From NCBI GenBank assembly GCA_964392325.1, contig CAYMPJ010000002.1:124001-188000 (forward strand): DNA of 64,000 nt. The letters are read 5' to 3'. Positions 51,896-60,718 of the stretch are shown one piece after another. Made by a program: the position numbers and the translations under genes. Each line of letters opens with the position of its first letter. Position 1 is the first letter of the stretch. This DNA comes from CALLPQ01 sp964392325 (GTDB taxonomy: Bacteria > Pseudomonadota > Alphaproteobacteria > Caulobacterales > Parvularculaceae). The notes beneath the pieces were generated by a model. The model was not told the origin of the DNA and made no database searches. It was given only the letters and a program-made list of their open reading frames with translations.

Positions 51896-52169
51896 ATAAT
51901 CCAATCAAAGGTGCACTATGGTCGCAACAAAATAGGTGGGGATAAAATTCAACCACGCCGGGAATGCAATAACATTCATTTATTTGTGCAGATTTCAGTG
52001 ATCAAACATCGTCAGATCAGATCTGGAATATCATCGTAGAACGGTGTCAAACGGGATGCGCCCGCCCTATCTATCTTTTTTCGATCAATCTTCATTAAAA
52101 ACTTTAATCAACAGGAAAAATCAGCCTAGTGTGCACTTTTTTACGTATATAAGTGATCAGTAACGCCTC

Positions 52170-53954
52170 ATGTCCGTTTTGGAAACTTTGCATTCTGTTT
52201 TCGGCTTTGATGATTTTCGCCCCGGACAAGCCGAGATTGTCGAAGCGTTGGTTGCAAAGCGCGATGTACTGGCCGTCATGCCGACCGGAGCGGGTAAGAG
52301 CCTATGTTACCAATTGCCTGCGCTCCTTGGTGACGGAATTACCATTGTTATTTCTCCACTGATTGCCCTGATTGATAATCAATTGGCACAATTAAAAGCG
52401 CTGGGAGCCGCAGCTGGTGCGATTCATTCTGGCCGGGAGCGCTATGAGAGTGTCAATGATTGGCGCGCCGCACAGGAAGGCAGCCTGAAACTTTTATATA
52501 TGTCGCCAGAACGCTTGATGACACCGCGCATGATGTCGGCGCTCAATTCGATTAATGTCGAGCGTTTTATTGTTGATGAAGCCCATTGCGTTAGCCAATG
52601 GGGACATGATTTTCGCCCAGATTATTTTGCCTTGGCCCAGCTCAAAGAAAAATTCCCCGATATCCCGATCGCCGCATTCACCGCAACAGCCGATGAGCGC
52701 ACCCGCGATGACATCGTTTCGCGTCTATTGCGCAAAAAGCCAATTGTAAAAGTTCACGGATTTAATCGCCCCAATATCGAGATAGAAATTCGTGATAAAG
52801 ATAAGCCTAAAGATCAGCTAATCGATTTGCTTGATGACCATAAAAATCAACAAGGCATTATCTATTGTCTGTCGCGCAAAGAAACCGAAGAGGTTGCCGA
52901 TTTTCTATCGGCAAAAGGCTATTGCGCACAGGCTTATCATGCTGGTCTTGATCATGAGACCCGTAATGAGCGCCTCAACAGATTTTTAACTGATCCTGAA
53001 TTGATCATTGTAGCAACAATTGCGTTTGGCATGGGCATTGATAAGCCCGATATACGCTTCGTGTTTCATTACTGCGTGCCCGCCTCGATTGAGGCATGGT
53101 ATCAGGAGATTGGTCGGGCCGGGCGCGACGGGGAACCTGCCCGTGCGATTATGCTCTATAGCACCTCAGATGCGGCACGGCGTCGGCGCATGATCGAAAT
53201 GGGAGCCCCTAATGCTGCTAGCGCAGATCATAAACGCCTTGATGATTTACTGGCCATATGCGAGCGCAATGCCTGTCGTCGCCAGTCTTTGCTGAGCCAT
53301 TTTGGCGAGGACAGCCCGCCATGCAATCATTGCGATATCTGCCTCACGCCGCCAGAGATGATTGATGCCAGACATGAGGCAGGGCTGGTTTTGCAAACCA
53401 TTGCCCAAACCGGCCAACTTTATGGTGCCAATTTTATCATCGACATTTTACGTGGTAGCCAAGCGCAGAAAATTATCGATAAACAAGGAGATCAGTGCAC
53501 GACTTACGAGGAAGGAAAAATGCATAACGTCACCACATGGCGCACTATCATTCGGAATATGACAAGTGACGGTCTCCTCCATGTCGACCCGGAATATGGC
53601 AGCCTTCAACTAACAGCCCTTTCGCGCGATAGCGCCGTCACACCGAATTTTACTATGCGCAAGCAGGTGATTGCCAAGCGCAGCCGAACCAAAAAAGCAA
53701 CACCAACAATTGATCCACATTCCCGTATCTTACTGGCCGCCCTTAAAGCCCACAGGTTCAATCTGGCAAAAGAGCGTAATGTCCCTGCCTATGTGATTTT
53801 TACTGACAAAACGCTCATTGATATGGCTCACAAAAAACCCGGCTCCAAATCCGAATTTAAATCAGTATTCGGAGTTGGCGAGGCAAAGGTGCGTGATTTT
53901 TCCGATAGCTTTTTGAAAATTATTGAACAAAGTGATCTTGATATGGCCGGATAG
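52170..53954 (+). CDS. recQ: ATP-dependent DNA helicase RecQ
   Basis: The 594-residue protein unwinds 3'-tailed DNA in recombination repair. It has Walker A (MPTGAGKSLCYQ), the DEAH box in VDEAHCVSQWGHDF, QEIGRAGRDG in motif VI, the zinc-binding Cys cluster of the RQC domain (CERNACRRQ ... CNHCDIC) and a C-terminal HRDC domain (about 510-580). That is the full classic RecQ architecture at nearly the usual length. A GATC-rich region precedes it. It stands alone, convergent with the NAD(P)HX repair gene after 13 bases. Confidence 0.96.
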   Translation: MSVLETLHSVFGFDDFRPGQAEIVEALVAKRDVLAVMPTGAGKSLCYQLPALLGDGITIVISPLIALIDNQLAQLKALGAAAGAIHSGRERYESVNDWRAAQEGSLKLLYMSPERLMTPRMMSALNSINVERFIVDEAHCVSQWGHDFRPDYFALAQLKEKFPDIPIAAFTATADERTRDDIVSRLLRKKPIVKVHGFNRPNIEIEIRDKDKPKDQLIDLLDDHKNQQGIIYCLSRKETEEVADFLSAKGYCAQAYHAGLDHETRNERLNRFLTDPELIIVATIAFGMGIDKPDIRFVFHYCVPASIEAWYQEIGRAGRDGEPARAIMLYSTSDAARRRRMIEMGAPNAASADHKRLDDLLAICERNACRRQSLLSHFGEDSPPCNHCDICLTPPEMIDARHEAGLVLQTIAQTGQLYGANFIIDILRGSQAQKIIDKQGDQCTTYEEGKMHNVTTWRTIIRNMTSDGLLHVDPEYGSLQLTALSRDSAVTPNFTMRKQVIAKRSRTKKATPTIDPHSRILLAALKAHRFNLAKERNVPAYVIFTDKTLIDMAHKKPGSKSEFKSVFGVGEAKVRDFSDSFLKIIEQSDLDMAG

Positions 53955-53967
53955 ATTCTAAGTCCTA

Positions 53968-55572
53968 TCAACCCTGAGGATTTTGCGCGAAAATTTGCGC
54001 TAATAATTCTGGGATTTTATCGGGTAAATCTTCCGCGATCAATCCCGGACCAGCGACTTGCGCCGTAGCCCCATGAAGCCAGACCCCGGCCATTGCCGCA
54101 TCAAAGGATGTCATTACAGATTTCCCGTTGACCCTTGCACTCACCAACCCGGCGATAAATCCGGCGAGCACATCACCGCTACCCGCGGTTGCAAGATCCG
54201 GGGTCGCATTCACATTAATGCCGGCGATCCCATCAGGGGATGCAATAATGGTATCGGCACCCTTAAACACAACTACCGCACCGCATTTTTTTGCAGCCAG
54301 TCTTCCCGCCTCAAGCCGGCCGACTTCAGCAACATTAATGTCTGGAAACAGTTTTGAAAATTCCCCGCCATGGGGGGTTAATATATCACCCGGCCTTAAC
54401 TGTTTGAATAAATCCTCGGGCGCATCAGCAAAACCGCTCAGCGCATCCGCATCCAGAATCGCGATTGCCGATGAGCCCAGCACCGCAGCAATTTTCGCTT
54501 TAAGCTCTTCTGATCGATCAAATTTCGAACTGGACGCACTGGCCAGTCCCGGCCCGGCAACCACGCTGCCCAATCGTGGGTCGGCCAATTCTTCCGATAA
54601 AGCCTCAACCCCATCAATAGATTTGACCATTATTGATGTGAGTTGACTGGCATTGACCATTAGGGCTGATGGCGGCGATAACACTTTCACAATCCCAGCG
54701 CCAATACGCAGTGCCCCGCGAGCGGCAAGCCGCGCCGCGCCAGTACTCGAAACACCGCCCGACAAAACCGAAACGCACCCACGGTCAAATTTATGGGTCA
54801 TCACGCCGGGCCGTGGCCAGCGTGCACCCCAGACACCAATATCATTGATCGTTAAATGCGGTTTTGTCTGGCTAAGAATTTGATCTGATATTCCAATACC
54901 CGCAATATCTGTTTGCCCGCAAAACCTGCGTCCGGGATAGAGAACATGGCCCGGCTTTCTGGTAATAAATGTCAGTGTACGGTTTGCCTGAACAGCATCA
55001 CCCAATATCGCACCGCTATCGGTATGAATCCCTGTTGGAATATCAACTGCGATAACCGGCGCGCCATAAGCATTCACACTGCGAACCATCTCCAGTACCG
55101 GGCCTTCCAATGGGCGCGAGAGACCAGTACCGAAAATCGCATCAATAACGAGCCCGGTTCCTTCCAGAATTTTTGGGGACAGCGCCTGCACCTCCCCCTC
55201 ATATAATTTGGACATCATCGCTGCATCGCCGCTGAGTTTGCTGCGATCCCCCAAAAGCCCAACGCGGACATCCCATTTCTTTTCAGCTAAAAGACGCGCA
55301 ACCACAAAACCATCACCGCCATTATTGCCCGGCCCACAAAGAATGGCGACTGGCGGATATTTAATTTCCTTTTGTGGCTGGCCTTCGGGTAGGGCTGCAT
55401 TTTCAGCTTTGATTTGTTCTTGAACGAGATGCTCGATGAGTTGAACAACGCTTGTGCCTGCATGCTCCATCATCTGCGTTTTTGACATCCCGCCAGCATG
55501 GCTGCCTGTTTGATGGGCCTGTTCTTCTGCCTGCCGGGTTTGTGCTGCGGTTAATAGGACGAATGGATGCAT
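53968..55572 (-). CDS. nnr: Bifunctional NAD(P)H-hydrate epimerase/dehydratase
   Basis: The 534-residue protein (ATG at 55572; a TTG nine codons upstream is possible) repairs damaged NADH and NADPH hydrates. The N-terminal YjeF epimerase domain contains ILCGPGNNGGDGFVVARLL and DAIFGTGLSRPLEG. The C-terminal ADP-dependent dehydratase domain contains LTPHGGEFSKLF and GSGDVLAGFIAGL, which close the nucleotide site. Both catalytic parts look complete. Confidence 0.94.
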   Translation of the reverse strand: MHPFVLLTAAQTRQAEEQAHQTGSHAGGMSKTQMMEHAGTSVVQLIEHLVQEQIKAENAALPEGQPQKEIKYPPVAILCGPGNNGGDGFVVARLLAEKKWDVRVGLLGDRSKLSGDAAMMSKLYEGEVQALSPKILEGTGLVIDAIFGTGLSRPLEGPVLEMVRSVNAYGAPVIAVDIPTGIHTDSGAILGDAVQANRTLTFITRKPGHVLYPGRRFCGQTDIAGIGISDQILSQTKPHLTINDIGVWGARWPRPGVMTHKFDRGCVSVLSGGVSSTGAARLAARGALRIGAGIVKVLSPPSALMVNASQLTSIMVKSIDGVEALSEELADPRLGSVVAGPGLASASSSKFDRSEELKAKIAAVLGSSAIAILDADALSGFADAPEDLFKQLRPGDILTPHGGEFSKLFPDINVAEVGRLEAGRLAAKKCGAVVVFKGADTIIASPDGIAGINVNATPDLATAGSGDVLAGFIAGLVSARVNGKSVMTSFDAAMAGVWLHGATAQVAGPGLIAEDLPDKIPELLAQIFAQNPQG

Positions 55573-55759
55573 AAGGATTTTCCAAATAAAATTTTTCAAG
55601 AAACAACAATAGGCCGAGTTTTTCTGAACTCATAGGCTTTCAGTGAATGGTGCGACCTTGCAAACTTTAACCCCATTTTTAGGCAATGGACAAATTCGTG
55701 CCATTACCGCATAGAAATGCAAGAAAAAAGGAACCGAATAAACGCGAGGCTCACAGATC

Positions 55760-56332
55760 ATGACCACTATCCGTATATATTCCGGGGTTCGCAGCCCCTA
55801 CTCGCGCCTAGGCATGCACGTCATTAAACGCTCCAGCCTGAAAGTTGATGTCATTCCCTTTACCGGACCACCTGGCGGCGTACCCTTTTCCAATCCAACT
55901 GATAATCCGCTCAAACTCGGTTATATCATGGCCGACGCACCGCGAATGGCAAAACGCCTGGGCCTGACCATGACCATGCCCAAGGTTTTTAACGCAAATT
56001 TCAAACCTGCCAATCTTGCACAAATGGCTGCGACCCGTGATGGTGCGGGGATAGAATTTGCTTGCGCTATTGCTGATGCCCGCTGGAGCGAGGGGCTCGA
56101 TATTGGTGATTTATCTGTTCTGCAAGAGTGCGCTGAACAGGCCGGTTGGACTAAGGATGCGCTCCTTGCAAGCGTGGAAGCAGGCGTAACGCCGGAATTT
56201 GAAAAACATCGCGATTTAATTGCGCAAGACGGTGTTTTTGGTGTGCCCTTTGGGGTAGTTGAAAAAGATGGCGCGACCCATAAATATTGGGGCCATGAGC
56301 GCCTTGAATTACTGGTAGAGGATTTTGCATGA
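55760..56332 (+). CDS. 2-hydroxychromene-2-carboxylate isomerase / kappa-GST-like protein
   Basis: The 190-residue DsbA-fold protein has SPYSRLG at the N-terminus, where the catalytic Ser of HCCA isomerases and kappa GSTs sits. The C-terminal GVFGVPFGVVE, with its cis-Pro, completes the glutathione site. HCCA isomerases act in naphthalene breakdown, but most relatives have unknown substrates. Its stop overlaps the fabD start as ATGA, so it appears to be part of the fatty-acid synthesis operon, which is an unusual partner. Confidence 0.82.
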   Translation: MTTIRIYSGVRSPYSRLGMHVIKRSSLKVDVIPFTGPPGGVPFSNPTDNPLKLGYIMADAPRMAKRLGLTMTMPKVFNANFKPANLAQMAATRDGAGIEFACAIADARWSEGLDIGDLSVLQECAEQAGWTKDALLASVEAGVTPEFEKHRDLIAQDGVFGVPFGVVEKDGATHKYWGHERLELLVEDFA

Positions 56333-57255
56333 GCAGAGCTATTTTATTTCCCGGTCAGGGCAGCCAAAATGTCGGCATGGGCAAGGATTTATATGATAAT
56401 TTTCCCGTTGCTAAGGCCGTTTTCGAAGAGGTCGACGATACTTTGTCGCAAAAACTCTCGGCTATTATTTTTGATGGCCCTTCAGAAGATTTAACCCTGA
56501 CCGCAAATACTCAGCCAGCTTTGATGGCCGTATCAATTGCGGCGATGCGTGTTTTGCAAGAGGAAAAGGGCATTAGTGTAGCCAATGCCGCATGTGTTGC
56601 TGGTCATTCACTGGGCGAATACGCCGCCCTGTGTGCAGCGGGAAGCCTCTCGCTAAGCGATACGGCAAAACTGCTTCGTATACGCGGTGAGGCCATGCAA
56701 AATGCAGTACCCGTAGGACAAGGCGCAATGGCGGCCCTGATTGGCGCTACAATTGAATCTGCTGGCGCGCTTATCGAGGCAACACCGGGGGATGGCGCTT
56801 GCGAGATTGCCAATGACAATGCACCGGGCCAAGTGGTTATTTCAGGAAGCAAAGACCGCATTGAAGCGGCTTGCGCTAGTGCCAAAGCCCATAAAATTAA
56901 ATTGGCAAAACTCCTGCCCGTCTCTGCGCCATTTCATTGCTCATTAATGGCACCAGCGGCGGAACACATGAAAGACGCGCTAGGCGAGGTAGAGGTTAAA
57001 AGCCCGCTCGTTCCAGTGATTGCCAATGTGACCGCAGCAAAGGTGACGGACCCTGAAGAGATAAAATCTTTACTGGTGCAACAGGTAACGTGCCGGGTGC
57101 GCTGGGTGGAGAGCATTCAAACAATGATAGAAAGCGGCGTCGATAATTTTGTCGAGGTCGGGTCTGGCAAAGTGCTAAGCGGTTTAATCAAACGCATCAA
57201 CAAAGAAGTCACCACATTCAATATGGGTAGTACTGAGGATTTATCTGGGCTGTAA
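56329..57255 (+). CDS. fabD: Malonyl-CoA:ACP transacylase
   Basis: The 308-residue enzyme loads malonyl groups on ACP. FPGQGSQNVGMGKDL at the start, GHSLGEY with nucleophile Ser94, and the late histidine in SAPFHC are all present, as is QPALMAVS for the oxyanion region. It is the second gene of a likely operon with the kappa-GST-like gene; fabG follows 170 bases downstream. Confidence 0.97.
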   Translation: MSRAILFPGQGSQNVGMGKDLYDNFPVAKAVFEEVDDTLSQKLSAIIFDGPSEDLTLTANTQPALMAVSIAAMRVLQEEKGISVANAACVAGHSLGEYAALCAAGSLSLSDTAKLLRIRGEAMQNAVPVGQGAMAALIGATIESAGALIEATPGDGACEIANDNAPGQVVISGSKDRIEAACASAKAHKIKLAKLLPVSAPFHCSLMAPAAEHMKDALGEVEVKSPLVPVIANVTAAKVTDPEEIKSLLVQQVTCRVRWVESIQTMIESGVDNFVEVGSGKVLSGLIKRINKEVTTFNMGSTEDLSGL

Positions 57256-57424
57256 AAACGACGTTTAAAAAAATGTTTTCAGATCATGTGACCAAGTAAA
57301 TTTTCACTATTATCTAGTCATGCCGGTTTGCATATTTCTTTCCAGAGGGCTATGCCTTTTGGTATTCACACCGCTCAAAGCAACAAAATTTTTTGGAATT
57401 TATGGCCGAGAAAGGCTCACCCAT

Positions 57425-58162
57425 ATGTTTGACCTAACCGATAAAAAAGCACTCATCACCGGAGCCACAGGCGGAATTGGCGGGGCGATTGCAAAGGCCC
57501 TTCACCAGCAAGGCGCGCATGTTACCCTCTCCGGCACCCGTCAGGAAAAACTGGAGGAAGTTGCAAACACTCTTGGAGATCGAACCCATATTGCCCCTTG
57601 CAATTTGTCTGATCTCGATGCGGTTGATGCCCTACCCAAGACGGCATCACAAGCTATGGACGGCCTCGATATTGTAATTGCAAATGCCGGGGTCACCCGC
57701 GATATGCTCATGCTTATGATGAAGCCTGATCACTGGGATGATGTCATCAAAATCAATTTAACCGCCTATTACCGTCTTTCCAAAGCCGCATTGCGGGGGA
57801 TGACCAAGCAACGGTTTGGACGCATCATCGGGATCACATCGGTTGTTGGCGTGACCGGTAATGCCGGACAGGCCAATTATGCAGCGTCAAAAGCAGGCAT
57901 GATAGGGTTTTCAAAATCTCTGGCCCAGGAAGTCGCAAGTCGCAATGTCACCGTGAATTGCATTGCCCCTGGCTTTATCGAAACGGCGATGACGGATGCC
58001 CTGAAAGAAGACCAAAAGGCAGCTATTCTTGGCAAAATTCCAGCCGGAAAAATGGGAACTTCGGAAGATATTGCGGCCGCGGCCCTCTATCTGGCCTCTG
58101 ATGCTGGCGCTTATGTCACCGGACAAACCCTGCATGTGAATGGCGGCATGGCGATGATCTAA
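57425..58162 (+). CDS. fabG: 3-oxoacyl-ACP reductase
   Basis: The ATG at 57425, nine bases after AAGG, gives the standard 245-residue FabG. An in-frame extension to 57320 adds 35 residues without family support. The NADPH loop is ITGATGGIG (11-19). The triad is Ser139, Tyr152 and Lys156, and ANAGVTRD is present. The C-terminal VTGQTLHVNGGMAMI is characteristic of FabG. It reduces 3-oxoacyl-ACP in chain elongation. Confidence 0.96.
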   Translation: MFDLTDKKALITGATGGIGGAIAKALHQQGAHVTLSGTRQEKLEEVANTLGDRTHIAPCNLSDLDAVDALPKTASQAMDGLDIVIANAGVTRDMLMLMMKPDHWDDVIKINLTAYYRLSKAALRGMTKQRFGRIIGITSVVGVTGNAGQANYAASKAGMIGFSKSLAQEVASRNVTVNCIAPGFIETAMTDALKEDQKAAILGKIPAGKMGTSEDIAAAALYLASDAGAYVTGQTLHVNGGMAMI

Positions 58163-58477
58163 AGGGGTGTTTTCGCTTTTTTTATGAGTTTAAGGCTCCC
58201 GAACCCCAAAAAATGATAAATTACCCTAAAAACTGGCAAAATCTCACTTTTCTAGGGACTAAATACCATAAATAGCGTTGCAAGAAGGGTTAATATGTCC
58301 TATTCGCCCTAGCAAGTGGTGAACAGTGTACCTATATACTTTTCGCACTGCAAAATAACCGGCGGCGTTATATGCCTGGCTGTGTTTTCGTTTGAAAAAG
58401 AATGAGAATTCAGCAAAAGGGTATGCCGCTCTTAATGCACATATTCGAACAGCCTACGTTCTTGGAAGGAGCCTTTA
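58163..58477. other. Intergenic region upstream of acpP
   Basis: This 315-base gap contains no gene. A possible promoter is TTGCAA, 17 bases, TATTCG (about 58277-58305). The ribosome site AAGGAG of acpP is at its end. Confidence 0.5.
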
Positions 58478-58714
58478 ATGTCTGATCTTGCGGAAAAAGT
58501 TAAAAAAATTGTTGTCGAACACCTCGACGTAGACCCCGGCAAGGTTGAGCCTAAAGCGAGCTTCATCGATGACCTTGGCGCAGACAGCCTGGATATTGTT
58601 GAATTAGTTATGGCGTTTGAAGAAGAGTTCGAAGTCGAAATTCCTGATGATGCTGCTGAGACAATTCAGACAGTTGGCGACGCCATCAATTTTATTACAG
58701 AACAAAAAGGCTAA
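58478..58714 (+). CDS. acpP: Acyl carrier protein
   Basis: The 78-residue acidic helical protein carries growing acyl chains on a phosphopantetheine arm. The attachment site is Ser37 in GADSLD. Sequence before and after it (VEPKASFIDDL and IVELVMAFEEEF) is nearly invariant. AAGGAG precedes the ATG. A stable hairpin and then a terminator follow before fabF. Confidence 0.98.
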   Translation: MSDLAEKVKKIVVEHLDVDPGKVEPKASFIDDLGADSLDIVELVMAFEEEFEVEIPDDAAETIQTVGDAINFITEQKG

Positions 58715-58757
58715 CCAGCACTTGCTGGTTGATCGATTTAAGATCGAATGAAATCAA

Positions 58758-58795
58758 CAAGGGTGCGCTTGGATTTCCGGGCGTACCCTTTTTAA
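58758..58795 (+). terminator. Rho-independent terminator between acpP and fabF
   Basis: AAGGGTGCGC pairs with GCGTACCCTT (one G-U) and runs into five T. It probably lowers fabF expression relative to acpP. A 7-bp hairpin (AACCAGC/GCTGGTT, 58712-58729) lies just before it. Confidence 0.75.
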
Positions 58796-58877
58796 ATGCT
58801 GATTGAATTTTGGGGTGCACGCATCCAGGTGCTATGGTTTCCCCCTATTGGAGAAAATTTTTAGAAAGGCGTAAATC

Positions 58878-60155
58878 ATGAGACGTGTTGTTGTAACCGG
58901 ACTTGGCATGGTGTCGCCCCTTGCGTCAGGCGTCGAAGCAACCTGGCGCCGCCTGCTCAATGGTGAGAGCGGAGCAACGCCAATCGAGAAATTTGATGTC
59001 TCGCAATTTGCCTGCAAAATTGCCGCTCAGGTGCCCCGTATTGATCGCCCCGGCGGCGAACGGGTTGGCGACGATCAATTCATACCGGATGATTATGTCG
59101 AACCCAAAGAACAACGTCGCATGGATGATTTCATTGTCTATGCTTTGGCTGCCGCTCAACAAGCCATGGATGATAGTGGCTTAGAGCTGAAAACGGAAGA
59201 AGAGTTCGAACGTGCCGGCGTGCTTTGCGGTTCTGGAATTGGCGGCCTTGAGGGCATAGAAAAATACTCTCTTATTCTGGAGGATAAGGGCCCTAGGCGG
59301 GTCTCGCCGTTTTTTATTACCGGCAGCCTTATCAATCTGATTTCTGGACAAATATCAATTCGCTTTGGTCTGCGCGGCCCCAACCACGCAGTTGTCACGG
59401 CTTGCTCATCCAGCGCCCATGCGATTGGGGACGCTGCAAGAATGATCATGTTTGATGATGCTGATGTGATGGTCACAGGCGGCTCCGAATCAACTGTATG
59501 CCCAATTGGCATAGGCGGATTTACGGCCTGTAAGGCTCTTACAACCGGTTATAACGATACACCAACAAAAGCCTCGCGGCCCTATGATAAAGATCGTGAT
59601 GGCTTCCTTATGGGCGAAGGCGCCGGGATGTTGATCCTGGAAGAGTATGAACGTGCTAAAGCAAGGGGCGCGAAGATATATGCTGAGGTTACAGGCTATG
59701 GCCTCTCCGGAGATGCCCATCATGTCACCGCACCTGCATCAGATGGCAATGGCGGTTATCGCTCAATGAAAATGGCTCTTAAACGCGCAGGGCTGAATGC
59801 GAGCGAAATACAATATGTAAACGCCCATGGCACCTCAACGCCGCTCGGGGATGAAATTGAGCTACGGTCGGTTGAGCGTTTATTTGGGGATCACGCAAGC
59901 AACATGGTAATGTCTTCAACCAAATCCTCTATCGGACACTTACTAGGCGCGGCCGGCGCTGTCGAAGCGATTTTCTCGATCTTGGCCATGCGCGATAATA
60001 TTGCGCCGGCAACACTTAATCTGGAAAACCCGTCCGTGGAGACGGCCCTCAATCTTGCCCCGCTCAAGCCTGTAGAAAAAGAGATAAATGCGATCCTCAC
60101 CAATTCATTCGGATTTGGTGGCACCAATGCATCTTTGGTCATGCAACAAGTATAA
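58878..60155 (+). CDS. fabF: 3-oxoacyl-ACP synthase II
   Basis: The 425-residue condensing enzyme elongates acyl-ACP by two carbons. The catalytic Cys176 lies in TACSSSAHA, His317 in NAHGTSTPLGD and Lys349-His354 in STKSSIGH. GFGGTNASL near the end is the conserved gate region. It follows acpP by 163 bases with a terminator between. The SMR exporter begins sixteen bases after its stop. Confidence 0.97.
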   Translation: MRRVVVTGLGMVSPLASGVEATWRRLLNGESGATPIEKFDVSQFACKIAAQVPRIDRPGGERVGDDQFIPDDYVEPKEQRRMDDFIVYALAAAQQAMDDSGLELKTEEEFERAGVLCGSGIGGLEGIEKYSLILEDKGPRRVSPFFITGSLINLISGQISIRFGLRGPNHAVVTACSSSAHAIGDAARMIMFDDADVMVTGGSESTVCPIGIGGFTACKALTTGYNDTPTKASRPYDKDRDGFLMGEGAGMLILEEYERAKARGAKIYAEVTGYGLSGDAHHVTAPASDGNGGYRSMKMALKRAGLNASEIQYVNAHGTSTPLGDEIELRSVERLFGDHASNMVMSSTKSSIGHLLGAAGAVEAIFSILAMRDNIAPATLNLENPSVETALNLAPLKPVEKEINAILTNSFGFGGTNASLVMQQV

Positions 60156-60171
60156 GCAAGGGGAGGAACAT

Positions 60172-60489
60172 ATGAATCCATGGATTCTATTGTTTATAGC
60201 TGGCCTATTGGAGATTGTCTGGGCGCTGGGATTTAAATATGTTGGTCAAGGCTCGCCTTGGTGGCATTATAGTCTTGTCTATTCTTCCATGGGCGCCAGC
60301 TTTTTCCTGCTCATACAAGCATTAAAAGTTCTCCCGGCGGGAACGGCTTATGCGGTCTGGACGGGGACCGGCGCAGTTGGCGTCGCTATAATTGGTATTC
60401 TATTTTTCAATGAACCTTCATCGATCATACGAATAGCTTGCATAGCTTTAATTGTTGCCGGCATTGTCGGATTAAAACTAAGCGCCTGA
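60172..60489 (+). CDS. SMR-family exporter, Gdx/SugE-like
   Basis: The ATG at 60172 follows GGGGAGG and gives a 105-residue, four-helix protein. The first helix LLEIVWALGFKYVGQGS, with the essential Glu in IAGLLEIVWA, resembles SugE/Gdx rather than EmrE (no Met/Tyr EmrE signature). Such proteins export guanidinium or quaternary ammonium with proton exchange. A single gene implies a homodimer of opposite topologies. It may be read from the fabF transcript. Confidence 0.85.
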   Translation: MNPWILLFIAGLLEIVWALGFKYVGQGSPWWHYSLVYSSMGASFFLLIQALKVLPAGTAYAVWTGTGAVGVAIIGILFFNEPSSIIRIACIALIVAGIVGLKLSA

Positions 60490-60659
60490 AGGTCAGAATT
60501 TTATCTTAAAACACTTGCGTAAAATGATGTTTTATATTGGTCAAACTCCGCAAAATATCTACTTCACCCCGCCGCGGTAAAGCATCGCTAGCCTGCGCAA
60601 ACACAATAATCCGTACGAAAACAAATATTTTTCGGCAAGCAAATACAATAGAATAAATA

Positions 60660-60702
60660 CAAAAAACCCGCCTTTGATAATTCAAAAGCGGGTTTCAAAA
60701 AC
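60660..60702 (-). terminator. Rho-independent terminator of glnA
   Basis: On the minus strand AAACCCGC pairs with GCGGGTTT, extended by TTTGA/TCAAA with one bulge, and is followed by a run of six T. Confidence 0.88.
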
Positions 60703-60718
60703 TATTATCGTTTTGCGA

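Noticed and set aside
60156..60171. Guanidine riboswitch before the Gdx-like exporter
   Set aside because: Only sixteen bases separate fabF from the exporter start, too few for a riboswitch.
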